Source: Treponema sp. | GTDB taxonomy: Bacteria; Spirochaetota; Spirochaetia; Treponematales; Breznakiellaceae | DNA length: 15,340 nt | Direction of reading: 5' to 3' | Assembly: GCA_031284195.1 (NCBI GenBank) | Contig: JAITAI010000092.1 | Coordinates: 1-15,340 of the forward strand | In this document: piece after piece, positions 1 through 6,702 of the stretch | Layout of the letters: every line of letters starts with the position of its first letter | Position numbering within the stretch: the first letter of the stretch is position 1 | Translations under genes and position numbers: made by a program | Notes under the pieces: generated by a model | What the model was told of the DNA's origin: nothing | Database searches by the model: none | The model's input: the letters and a program-made list of their open reading frames with translations, nothing else

Positions 1-90
1 GTACCCCTCGTAACTCCTTATATTACAATGACTTATAAGGCCCTTTCCGCATACCTCCTTGTAAATTCGGCATTTTTCATGCAATAACAC
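1..90 (-). CDS. Possible partial ORF, GTG start, runs off left edge
   Basis: Thirty codons are open from a GTG at 90 to the window edge. The start is preceded by AGGAG with a 5-base spacer (TAATC), a good Shine-Dalgarno arrangement. The peptide begins MLLHEKCRIYKEVCGKG. Residues 8-16 (RIYKEVCGK) resemble residues 5-13 (KIAREVCGN) of the small ORF just upstream, in the same reading frame, so the two look like diverged tandem copies. A CCTTATA/TATAAGG inverted repeat (16-22 and 34-40) lies inside it, as a hairpin lies inside the upstream copy. I do not recognise a family. It may be the start of a real gene, or another unit of a repeat that continues beyond the edge. Only 30 codons are visible, so confidence is low. 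Confidence 0.3.
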   Translation of the reverse strand, partial: MLLHEKCRIYKEVCGKGLISHCNIRSYEGY

Positions 91-160
91 GATTACTCCT
101 CTTTTTTTTCTTATAATTCCTTATCCTGTAAGGAATTATAATTTCCGCATACCTCCCTGG
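16..160 (-). repeat. Two diverged tandem units, about 90-97 bp each
   Basis: The 15-base string TTTCCGCATACCTCC occurs at 45-59 and at 142-156, a period of 97. Each copy is preceded on the plus strand by an inverted repeat with a CCTTA/TAAGG core (16-40 and 111-141). Each is followed by related sequence with TTC-GG and TTTTCA blocks. Just before each hairpin are related strings (CGTAACTCC at 9-17, CGATTACTCC at 90-99). Read on the minus strand, the unit is GTG region, GGAGGTATGCGGAAA, hairpin, then GGAGT. The pattern reaches the left edge, so more units may lie outside. Confidence 0.5.
111..141. repeat. Perfect 13-bp inverted repeat (hairpin, 5-nt loop)
   Basis: TTATAATTCCTTA (111-123) and TAAGGAATTATAA (129-141) are exact reverse complements around TCCTG. 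In the minus-strand transcript the hairpin ends exactly on the stop codon of the 22-codon ORF and is followed by an A-tract, not a U-tract. It is therefore not a standard terminator for that transcript. On the plus strand only TTT follows, which is also weak. A leader RNA structure is the most likely role. Confidence 0.6.
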
Positions 161-179
161 CAATTTTCCGGGTTTTCAC
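111..179 (-). CDS. 22-codon ORF, possible leader peptide
   Basis: A GTG at 179 opens a 22-residue frame, MKTRKIAREVCGNYNSLQDK then EL, ending at TAA 113-111. GGAG at 187-184 sits 4 bases before the GTG. A near-consensus promoter places the transcript start near 196, so promoter, Shine-Dalgarno and start codon are correctly spaced for a real short gene. The last 10 codons and the stop are the two arms of a 13-bp perfect hairpin (111-141). A ribosome finishing the ORF would therefore melt that hairpin. Next comes an A-tract and the Shine-Dalgarno of the following ORF (GTG at 90). The arrangement resembles a translational or attenuation leader, but the repeat relation with the next ORF could instead mean a degenerate gene duplicate. 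I know no family for this peptide. Confidence 0.35.
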   Translation of the reverse strand: MKTRKIAREVCGNYNSLQDKEL

Positions 180-202
180 GGTTCTCCAAGGCTGCGAATT
201 CC

Positions 203-231
203 ACTATACCCCCTCTCATCCATTGTGTCAA
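203..231 (-). promoter_or_regulatory. Near-consensus sigma70-type promoter
   Basis: On the minus strand TTGACA (231-226) and TATAGT (208-203) are separated by exactly 17 bases. This is the best promoter match in the window. Transcription would start near 196 and run left through the 22-codon ORF, the hairpin and the ORF open at the edge. Confidence 0.65.
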
Positions 232-542
232 TACCTTTTTTCCCTTGCGGGAACAAACCCTACCCCCCCTTCAGCGCATACTGGCCCTTCCGCATGTGCT
301 GCATGGGCAGCCCAAGCCCTATGCTTCAGGGGTACGATAGACCGGTTGGCTTTATCAAACTGAAAAACCTCTGAAAAGAGGGCTGCCTGCAGCAAAGCCG
401 GACGTGGAGTGTTAAGGGAAACCAAGAGGCCTCCAAACCACCGGAAGTTTTCTATACCTTATCATGGCAAAGGATTACATAACGTAAGGTCTTGCGGTTT
501 TTTCAGAGGAGAATACCTAGCCTGCTTCTGGAGAGCCGGCCC
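232..542. other. Intergenic region with no supported gene
   Basis: Between the left-edge promoter and the end of ispH I see no convincing gene. A minus-strand frame at 228-425 would need a TTG start without a clear ribosome site and would overlap the promoter. GGCCCTTCCGCAT at 283-295 echoes GGCCCTTTCCGCAT at 39-52 and may be a decayed piece of the neighbouring repeat. No clear terminator for ispH is visible: the GC-rich palindromic stretch near 532-545 has no loop and no T-tract. Confidence 0.5.
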
Positions 543-1415
543 TCATGGACTTACACGCCCTGTTAAAACATTCGCAATCTGATCGATGAGTTCATCCGGG
601 GTCGATGCCCCCGCAGCCAGGCCCACGACCGGGTATGCCCGTATCTCTGGGGGAATCCCGGCGACCCTCTCCACCAGCCAGGCTTGTTTTCCCTGAGCCT
701 GGGCAATGGCAAGGAGCCGCCTGGTATTGGCCGATTCCTTTCCGCCTACCACTAACAGGGCATCCACCTGAAGACAGAGTTTGCTTAAGGCATGCTGCCG
801 GTCCCTCGTGGCCTTACAGATCGTATCGATTATCTCCAGATTGGGAAAATAGGCTTGAATTGCCTGGGCAATACCCTGGTATTCATCCGGGGCAATAGTG
901 GTTTGTCCTAGGAGCGCGGTCTTGGCAGTAGGGGCCCTGCGGTAGAGGATTTCCGCCTTTTCCTGGGCTTCTCCTGGATTCCCAACCACTAGACAAGCCG
1001 GAGCATAACCTTGGATACCGATCACTTCCCCGTGGTACCGTTCCCCGGCAAGAAATATGCGGTACCCCGCATCGGTAAGGGAACGGGCTTTCATCTGACT
1101 CTTTTTGACCGTAGGGCAGGTAGCATCCACGAGACAGGCCCCTTTGCAAGCCAAGGCAGTTTCCAGTTGCGGGGTGATCCCGTGGGCCCTGATAATCACT
1201 ACCGAGGACTTAAGCTCCTCAGGAAGCTCCGTCTCATCCAGCACTTCCAGCCCTTGCCTACGGAACTGTTCCAACACCTGGGGATTATGGATCAGGGGTC
1301 CCAAGGTGTATACCCGGTGAACACCGGCAGCGGCCTTTACCGCTTCCTCGGCCATAGTTACTGCCCGGCGTACCCCCATGCAATACCCCAGGACTTCGGC
1401 CTTAATCAGTTTCAT
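543..1415 (-). CDS. ispH: 4-hydroxy-3-methylbut-2-enyl diphosphate reductase
   Basis: IspH (LytB) is the cytoplasmic iron-sulfur enzyme that reduces HMBPP to IPP and DMAPP, the last step of the MEP isoprenoid pathway. The 290 residues are a normal single-domain length. The three expected cluster cysteines are visible: C12 in GYCMGVRRAV, C100 in VDATCPTVKK and C200 in IDTICKATRDRQ. Substrate-site residues also fit: H43 (LIHNPQV), H78 (RAHG), H128 and E130 (YHGEV, the catalytic Glu), SANT at 228-231 and S271. The protein appears intact and active. It is the last gene of the sec operon, 25 bases behind secF, with a weak AAAGGG ribosome site before the ATG. Co-transcription with secDF is inferred from spacing and strand. 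Confidence 0.95.
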   Translation of the reverse strand: MKLIKAEVLGYCMGVRRAVTMAEEAVKAAAGVHRVYTLGPLIHNPQVLEQFRRQGLEVLDETELPEELKSSVVIIRAHGITPQLETALACKGACLVDATCPTVKKSQMKARSLTDAGYRIFLAGERYHGEVIGIQGYAPACLVVGNPGEAQEKAEILYRRAPTAKTALLGQTTIAPDEYQGIAQAIQAYFPNLEIIDTICKATRDRQHALSKLCLQVDALLVVGGKESANTRRLLAIAQAQGKQAWLVERVAGIPPEIRAYPVVGLAAGASTPDELIDQIANVLTGRVSP

Positions 1416-1440
1416 CTGCCCTTTCGTTTCTATGGCAGGC

Positions 1441-2670
1441 TTAGGCCTTAGACGCTACCGGTACCCCGGCGAACTTTTTCTTGGTCCGTTTTTTTGCATG
1501 GATAGTCCACAAATTGACAAACCCTGAAGCAATGAAGATGGTAGAATAAACCCCTGAAATCATCCCCACCAAGAGGGCCAGGGCAAAATCTTTCATAGAA
1601 CCAGTCGTAAAGATAAAGAGGGACAAGACCGCCAGCATGGTCGTGAGCGTGGTGATGACAGTACGGCTCAGGGTCTCGGTAAGGGCCCGGTTCAGCACCT
1701 CTTCAAAAGGAGCCTCTGGATAGATGCGAAGGGTTTCCCGGATCCGGTCAAAAATAACAATCGTATCGTTTATCGAATACCCCAGAATGGTCAAAATCGC
1801 CGCGATGGTGGTGGTATTGAATTCCATCCGGGTCCAAGTAACAAACGCCACGATGATGAGGGCATCATGGGCTATAGCCAGGACCGCGCCAATGGCAAGC
1901 TGCGGCTTAAAACGTATGGAAGCGTAAATCGTGATTAAAAGGAGGGTCAAGGCCATAAGCAAACCCACCTGATCGGTTAACTGTTTGGAAAACCGGGAAC
2001 CCACATAGTCGGCCCGGGTTACTGCCACTCCACCCGCGCCGAACCGGGTTTCCAAGGCACGGATGATTTTTTCCGCAGATACCCCTTCACTCCCCTGGAT
2101 TTCCTGGTCTTCCATACGGATCATGAACCGGCGCTCAGAACTTGCTCCCAGAACTTGTACCGAAACCGTGCCTAAAGGGGAGAGGGTTTCCCGGACATCC
2201 TCAATGGCGATAGGTTCTGCATCAGGAGGAAGGTAATGCACTACAAAGGGATCCACCCCCAGTTGCGGGTTCCCTTGGGCACTTTGCACCAACAACCGGC
2301 TGGGAGTAGTACCCGGCGCTACTCCGATGGCATGTATGCCTTCTATACCGGAAAGCCCTGCTATCAAGGAATCAGTGGTTCCAAAGGTACTAAAGGGGAA
2401 CTCATGGGTTACCCCTTCAAGCCCTGAACCGGAAATCACGATATACAGATTGTTCCGGTTAAAAGAAATGGCTGCGTTACCCCGGCCGTCATAGCTTAAG
2501 TGAAACGCCGTAGGGGCAAACTGAATCTCCTGGAGCAGCCCTGCCTGGAAATCCACTCCGAGATTGAATCCCCCTTTTACCACGTAGCCAACTAAGCCTA
2601 TGACGATCAAAATCCCTGAGAATATCATGGCAGGTACGAAATACTTAGAAAATGGTATGATCCGTTTCAT
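1441..2670 (-). CDS. secF: Protein translocase subunit SecF
   Basis: SecF works with SecD in the inner membrane, using proton motive force to help pull exported proteins out of SecYEG. The start is set at ATG 2670: it overlaps the secD stop as TAATG and has GGAGG 8 bases upstream inside secD. A longer TTG-started frame from 2685 lacks such a site. From this start the protein has 409 residues. Family landmarks are an N-terminal membrane helix (about 12-32), the NLGVDFQAG motif (36-44), VGSRFSKQL (223-231) before the membrane bundle, and the RND-type helix AAILTILGYSINDTIVIFDR (290-309). Several further helices run to about 390, then a basic tail rich in Lys. The periplasmic segment between helix 1 and the bundle (about 45-225) is longer than in E. 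coli SecF, whose total length is 323. Confidence 0.95.
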   Translation of the reverse strand: MKRIIPFSKYFVPAMIFSGILIVIGLVGYVVKGGFNLGVDFQAGLLQEIQFAPTAFHLSYDGRGNAAISFNRNNLYIVISGSGLEGVTHEFPFSTFGTTDSLIAGLSGIEGIHAIGVAPGTTPSRLLVQSAQGNPQLGVDPFVVHYLPPDAEPIAIEDVRETLSPLGTVSVQVLGASSERRFMIRMEDQEIQGSEGVSAEKIIRALETRFGAGGVAVTRADYVGSRFSKQLTDQVGLLMALTLLLITIYASIRFKPQLAIGAVLAIAHDALIIVAFVTWTRMEFNTTTIAAILTILGYSINDTIVIFDRIRETLRIYPEAPFEEVLNRALTETLSRTVITTLTTMLAVLSLFIFTTGSMKDFALALLVGMISGVYSTIFIASGFVNLWTIHAKKRTKKKFAGVPVASKA

Positions 2671-4391
2671 TATTTGGTCCTCCAACTAAGGGAAAGCCGC
2701 TTGCTTCCCAGGACATCGGTATCAAAATCAAAGATAAGCCGGGAAACAAAGAGGGCAGTAAACACCGAGGAAAACACCCCTATGGCAAGACTTACGGCAA
2801 AACCCTGGATCGGACCGGATCCTAACTGGGAAAGGAACAGCGCCGCGATAAAGGTGGTGATGTTGGAGTCCATGATGGCCCAGAAAGCCTTGTCAAACCC
2901 TGCATCAATGGCAGCTTTGCGACTCTTCCCTAAACGCAGTTCTTCTTTCATTCGCTCGAACACAATCACATTTGCATCCACTGCCATACCGATGGTCAGG
3001 ATAAACCCGGCAATACTCGGCAGGGTCAAGGTAAAGTTAAAAGCGGAGAGCACGCTGAACATGAAATAAATATTCAAGAGTTGGGCAATCACCGCATTAA
3101 TACCCGCCCCTTTATAGTACATAAGCATGAAAATCATAACCGCCACAAGGCCTCCCACCAGGGCATACAGACCCTGGCGTATGGTGTCTTCTCCCAAAGA
3201 GGCGCCGATGCTTTGCTGAGTAACCACTTCCAGTTCCACCGGCAGCGCTGCGGTTCTGAGGGTGAGGGCGATATTATTCGCCTCATCTGCGCTAAACCCG
3301 GTAAGCCGTACCGCATCCCTGATAGCGGTTTGGATAGTGGCCTGAGATTTCACCCGGTCGTCCAGCACAATAGCCAAGGATTTTCCTACATTGGCCGAAG
3401 TGAGTTTATAGAAGAGTTCCCCTCCCTCGGAATCCAGCATGAAGGTAACTTCAGGTTTACCGTCCAAGTTATTGCGCTCCACCAAGGCGTTTTTGATATG
3501 GTTTCCGTCAAGACCCACTTCCTTTTTCACCGCGGTATAACCGATAAATTCATCCAAGCCATATTGGTCTTTGGTATAAACCCCGAGGATATGCACATCA
3601 GAAGGCACAATAGTAGGATCCAGGAGATTACCCTGACTATCAAAGGTCGTTGTAGGATGGGCAGTATAATAACTGTTAAAAGTCGCGGCTGCTTCGGTAT
3701 CTACCAAATGGAAGGCAAGCCCTCCCTTACCCATGATGATGGAATTGATCCGTTCAGGATCAGCAGTGCCGGGAATTTCCACGTAGATCCGGTCTGCTCC
3801 TTGGCGACGGATCACCGGTTCAGTGAGGCCGAAGCGGTCGATCCGGCTGTTGAGCACTTCCAATGCCCGGTTTACCGCGTCTTCCCGGTCATCATCGTTT
3901 AAATTCCGGCCAAGCCGCTCTTTCAGAGCGTCCATATCAGCCTGCAATACGATGCTGAGCCCCCCTGAAAGATCCAGCCCCAACTGAACCGCATTTTTCT
4001 GGAGGTCCTTGAGTTTAAATATTTTTTCCCGGTAATTGCTTTCAATCATCTCCAGGGCTTCCCGTCTGCTGGAAAAAGTAGAAAGCACTGCCCCCGCATC
4101 CCATTGAGGCGGCGCTGGAAGTTTTGCGTCCCGCTGGATCTGCTTGGCTGTAGAAACCACCGGAGACAAACCTGGCGGTACATCCCCGCCGGTCTGAGCC
4201 GTTTCGATAAGCTGCTGTAAATCCGCCTGAGCTGTCTGGGAAGCATAGATCTTAATCTGCTCCCGGGAACTCAATGCCTGGGCCTTATCTTCCTTGGGCA
4301 CCATGTAGTACCAGCGTATGGTAGGATACAAGAAAACAAAACATATCACCACCGTTACCAGAATGATGATAAACCGATACCTTTTACTCAT
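2670..4391 (-). CDS. secD: Protein translocase subunit SecD
   Basis: SecD is the larger partner of SecF in the SecDF-YajC complex. The 573 residues show a first membrane helix (about 7-27), a long periplasmic region, the diagnostic LGLDLSGGL motif (137-145), and conserved NSRIDRFGLTEPVIRRQG (181-198) and RIYVEIPGT (201-209) of the P1 base. GASLGEDTIRQG (396-407) precedes a C-terminal bundle of five helices containing AGFILTIGMAVDANVIVFER (461-480). The Asp in that helix belongs to the proton-relay region. A GGAG ribosome site precedes the ATG. yajC lies 58 bases upstream and secF overlaps the stop codon by one base, the usual yajC-secD-secF order. Confidence 0.96.
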   Translation of the reverse strand: MSKRYRFIIILVTVVICFVFLYPTIRWYYMVPKEDKAQALSSREQIKIYASQTAQADLQQLIETAQTGGDVPPGLSPVVSTAKQIQRDAKLPAPPQWDAGAVLSTFSSRREALEMIESNYREKIFKLKDLQKNAVQLGLDLSGGLSIVLQADMDALKERLGRNLNDDDREDAVNRALEVLNSRIDRFGLTEPVIRRQGADRIYVEIPGTADPERINSIIMGKGGLAFHLVDTEAAATFNSYYTAHPTTTFDSQGNLLDPTIVPSDVHILGVYTKDQYGLDEFIGYTAVKKEVGLDGNHIKNALVERNNLDGKPEVTFMLDSEGGELFYKLTSANVGKSLAIVLDDRVKSQATIQTAIRDAVRLTGFSADEANNIALTLRTAALPVELEVVTQQSIGASLGEDTIRQGLYALVGGLVAVMIFMLMYYKGAGINAVIAQLLNIYFMFSVLSAFNFTLTLPSIAGFILTIGMAVDANVIVFERMKEELRLGKSRKAAIDAGFDKAFWAIMDSNITTFIAALFLSQLGSGPIQGFAVSLAIGVFSSVFTALFVSRLIFDFDTDVLGSKRLSLSWRTK

Positions 4392-4449
4392 AGCTTCGCT
4401 CCACTATTCTTCTTTATACACCTACACCAGGATTGCACCGGGACCCCGT

Positions 4450-4890
4450 TCACTTACGAAAAAGACTGAACTTAGGTTTCGATGGTTCTGCGGGTTCGTC
4501 CTTTTTTTCTGCCCCTTCTTCTTTCTTTTCTTCCAGTTTTTCGATCTTCTCTTCCTTTACCTGGGCTTCGATTCCGGAAATAGCGTTGCGGCTGAATTCA
4601 ATCTTGGTATCTTCGTCAACTTTCACGATGACCGAATTCTCCTTAACGCTTTGGATCACCCCATGAATGCCTCCAATGGTGGTGATCTTGTCTCCTTTTT
4701 TAAGGGCGCTCAGCATCTGCTGGGTTTCTTTCTGCTTTTTGTTCTGGGGACGAATAATAAGAAAGTAAAAAATAGCAATAATCATGGCAAAGGGAACGAG
4801 GGTAGAAATAAACGACCCCGGCCCAGTCCCCGCAGCAGCGGCATCAGGGGCTCCTAAGAGCAGTGACAATGCAAATGGCTTCATACGCAT
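4450..4890 (-). CDS. yajC: Preprotein translocase subunit YajC
   Basis: YajC is the small single-span accessory protein of SecDF. The 146 residues have an Ala-rich N-terminus (DAAAAGTGPG, 16-25), one membrane helix (about 27-46), and the family signature FLIIRPQNKKQKE (43-55). The cytoplasmic YajC domain follows, with LKKGDKITTIGGIHGVI (63-79). The C-terminal tail (about 111-146) is rich in Lys and Glu and is longer than in E. coli YajC; it may be a short charged coiled coil. Two starts are close together, ATG 4890 and ATG 4884. The AAAGGA site suits either, so the first is kept. It is the first gene of the yajC-secD-secF-ispH group. Confidence 0.93.
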   Translation of the reverse strand: MRMKPFALSLLLGAPDAAAAGTGPGSFISTLVPFAMIIAIFYFLIIRPQNKKQKETQQMLSALKKGDKITTIGGIHGVIQSVKENSVIVKVDEDTKIEFSRNAISGIEAQVKEEKIEKLEEKKEEGAEKKDEPAEPSKPKFSLFRK

Positions 4891-4908
4891 GGTTTCCTTT
4901 TAGTCAAA

Positions 4909-4958
4909 AAAATCCTTTTAAAATCCCAGAATCTTTCAAAATCCTTGGGATTTTGAAA
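4909..4958 (-). repeat. Palindrome and repeated GGATTTT motifs in yajC leader
   Basis: TTTCAAAATCC (4934-4944) and GGATTTTGAAA (4948-4958) form a perfect 11-bp inverted repeat with a 3-base loop. GGATTTT occurs three times on the minus strand (4944-4938, 4926-4920, 4915-4909) and once inverted (4948-4954 on plus). No run of T follows the hairpin on either strand, so it does not look like a terminator. An operator or leader RNA structure for the sec operon is possible. Confidence 0.45.
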
Positions 4959-4972
4959 AAACATGGTTCGTA

Positions 4973-5002
4973 AGATTAGCATAGAGGGATCAGGAATATC
5001 AA
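4973..5002 (-). promoter_or_regulatory. Candidate promoter for yajC-secD-secF-ispH
   Basis: On the minus strand TTGATA (5002-4997) lies 18 bases before TAATCT (4978-4973). The latter is preceded by TGC, as in an extended -10. The start would be near 4966, giving a 75-base leader before yajC. The -35 is good and the -10 is weak. Confidence 0.4.
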
Positions 5003-5007
5003 GTACC

Positions 5008-5030
5008 CTATGGAGCGGATACATCCATAG
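5008..5030. repeat. 7-bp inverted repeat before the yajC promoter
   Basis: CTATGGA (5008-5014) and TCCATAG (5024-5030) are exact inverted copies around a 9-base loop. It lies between the end of the lipoprotein gene and the proposed -35 of yajC. It could be a weak terminator for the former or an operator for the latter. No T-tract follows. Confidence 0.3.
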
Positions 5031-5090
5031 CATCAGGAGGGTGTACCCCTGGAACTGCTCTAGGCCTTTATCCGGTTAGGTCCTTTATGC

Positions 5091-6080
5091 TTAGGGGACA
5101 TAGCGTTTAAGGGTATTGGCCTTACCCGGGCTAACCCCGCTGGTGGCGGTGATATACCAATCTTCCGCCCTGTTGCGATCAGGAACCCCTTCATTCCGGG
5201 AAATACTCCTCGTAACCGTGGTACCCGTGCTGGGTACTGCATCGTGAGGATATGGAGAAGGGAGCCATTCCTCTTGGCTGTTTACCAGGTTGGCCGCTTC
5301 AGTCAATTCCGCCTTGGCCCAGGAGGTACCGGCGTTTTCACTGAGTACTACCCCATCCAGTATCCGGTCATCTTGATCCATGAAAAAGACCACGTCGGTT
5401 TTTCTGAACTTTTCCTTTGTATCGGGAACCCAAAAATCCCGGGATTCCGGGAAGGCTTCGGTACCATGGGAAGCGCCCCGATCCGTGCCGGTTTCGTTGA
5501 GGATTCCTTCTTCCAGGCTGCGTAAATGGATGACGAGGTACTCCCCAGCGCCTACCTCTACGGGAGGGAATTCAAATACCGGTTTATCCCCATTGCTGGC
5601 AATGAAAAGCCGCAAAGCTCCCAGGTTCCCTGGGCTTAGGGTTTTCAGTTCTACGAATTCCGCTTTTGGCTTGGCATACTCGGTACGAAGCTCGGTAATC
5701 ATAAACAAGGGAAGCCGGTCGTTCTTGGTCCTAAAGGGAACAAGCAGGTTCAGGGTATTCCGCCGGCTGTCTTCCACCAGCATATTTACGGTTACTGCTT
5801 CTCCTCCCTGGAGATCCTGGTTCACCATGACCTCCACCTGGGCGCCCTCGGTGATGGATGTAACTTCCAGGGGAGGATCAAAGTGCAGGGATACCACCCT
5901 TACCGGAAGCGAAAATTGAAAGGAGATTTCCTGAGTGGAAACCGCCTTGCACCCAAGAAAGACCGGCGCTTCTGCGCTGATTCCCAGAACCTGCTGAATG
6001 GCTGATTCAGAGGAACAGGAACAACCGTTACCGAAGACTAACGCCCCTATACCCAAGAGTATACACCCGTATTGGTTCAT
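5091..6080 (-). CDS. Lamin-tail domain lipoprotein
   Basis: A predicted secreted lipoprotein of 329 residues. ATG 6080 is preferred over the adjacent ATG 6083, because GAGG lies 6 bases before the former and only 3 before the latter. The N-terminus is hydrophobic and ends in a Cys-rich stretch (FGNGCSCSS). The Cys near residue 20 is a plausible, non-canonical lipobox of the relaxed kind seen in spirochaetes. Residues about 45-118 look like an all-beta Ig-like domain (QEISFQFSLPVRVVSLHF). From about 125 the pattern fits a lamin-tail (LTD) fold: FMITELRTEY, AEFVELKTLSPGNLGALRLF, VGAGEYLVIHLRS, DVVFFMDQDDRILDGVVL, TRSISRNE and DWYITATSGVSPGKAN. LTD proteins are usually surface or adhesion-type modules; no enzyme activity is implied. 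It is 200 bases upstream of yajC and may be a separate unit. Confidence 0.75.
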   Translation of the reverse strand: MNQYGCILLGIGALVFGNGCSCSSESAIQQVLGISAEAPVFLGCKAVSTQEISFQFSLPVRVVSLHFDPPLEVTSITEGAQVEVMVNQDLQGGEAVTVNMLVEDSRRNTLNLLVPFRTKNDRLPLFMITELRTEYAKPKAEFVELKTLSPGNLGALRLFIASNGDKPVFEFPPVEVGAGEYLVIHLRSLEEGILNETGTDRGASHGTEAFPESRDFWVPDTKEKFRKTDVVFFMDQDDRILDGVVLSENAGTSWAKAELTEAANLVNSQEEWLPSPYPHDAVPSTGTTVTRSISRNEGVPDRNRAEDWYITATSGVSPGKANTLKRYVP

Positions 6081-6269
6081 CATTTACCTCTGGATCTATA
6101 AAGGCTCAGGCATACGGGTTGCTTCAATGCCAAGGGTATTTTTAAACGGTACTGCCCAAGGTGTATCCCTGACCGGGACCGGTATGGCTGTTCATGGCGC
6201 TGCCTGTATCCGGGCTAACCCTTTGCTCACCTTTTCTAAGTTCAGGGTTTTAAGTATCCTTAAAAAACC

Positions 6270-6701
6270 ATGGATCCACTCACCATATTACAATTGGACC
6301 TTCGTTCCCCTCTGGTCTACTGCAAAGATGAGACCCTTAGTCCCTTTACCCCTACGAACTTACCGGAAGAGAGCCTCTTCTGTTTTGACCTCGCCCCGGA
6401 TCAGTACCTGAGCATTGAGCCTGCGGAAGATCCCTACCTGGGAGCAGTCCTGTTTGCAGGTACCCTGCCTCTTCACCCCGATACCTTAGCAGGACCCCAG
6501 GTCATTGAACTTCCCCAAGGAACCTATATGTTTGCCCAAGTCCGGGAACTTCTTGACCGGGATGAATTTATTTGGATGGCCACAGAGGTGCAAAAGGAAG
6601 GGCTTTGGCAACGCTTGCAGTTGGAAAAACAGCTCTATCTCCGGTATCTTGTGGAAGAAGGGAAAACTATTACCCAGGTTTTCCGGCCCTATCGGGCATA
6701 G
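6270..6701 (+). CDS. Unrecognised 143-residue protein
   Basis: A complete frame of 143 residues that I do not recognise. It has no signal peptide or membrane helix, so it is probably cytoplasmic. The sequence is acidic and Leu-rich, with a possible beta-rich first half (residues 35-90) and a helical second half (105-130, WQRLQLEKQLYLRYLVEEGK). TAA at 6261-6263 in the same frame limits the start to ATG 6270, which has no good ribosome site. The codon use is like that of the neighbours. It converges on the DUF2259-like gene with one base between stop codons. TYMFAQ at residues 85-90 is also found in that neighbour, encoded by the same 18 bases. It is likely real because the frame is long and not antisense to a known gene. 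Confidence 0.55.
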   Translation: MDPLTILQLDLRSPLVYCKDETLSPFTPTNLPEESLFCFDLAPDQYLSIEPAEDPYLGAVLFAGTLPLHPDTLAGPQVIELPQGTYMFAQVRELLDRDEFIWMATEVQKEGLWQRLQLEKQLYLRYLVEEGKTITQVFRPYRA

Positions 6702-6702
6702 G

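Noticed and set aside
16..160. CRISPR array or integron attC sites
   Set aside because: Only two units, diverged, with unlike spacing and hairpins of different length. No RYYYAAC/GTTRRRY core sites and no integrase or cas genes in the window.
228..425. 65-residue minus-strand frame
   Set aside because: It needs a TTG start without a good ribosome site, has low-complexity His/Ala content, and overlaps the left-edge promoter.
2671..2685. TTG start of secF five codons upstream
   Set aside because: No ribosome site precedes it. The ATG at 2670 has GGAGG at proper distance and forms the TAATG coupling with secD.
3081..3902. 273-codon plus-strand frame
   Set aside because: Fully antisense to secD, whose motifs and operon position are certain. 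A mirror of its codon use.
4318..4857. 179-codon plus-strand frame rich in Phe
   Set aside because: Antisense to yajC and the start of secD. The Phe runs mirror Lys/Glu codons of the YajC tail.
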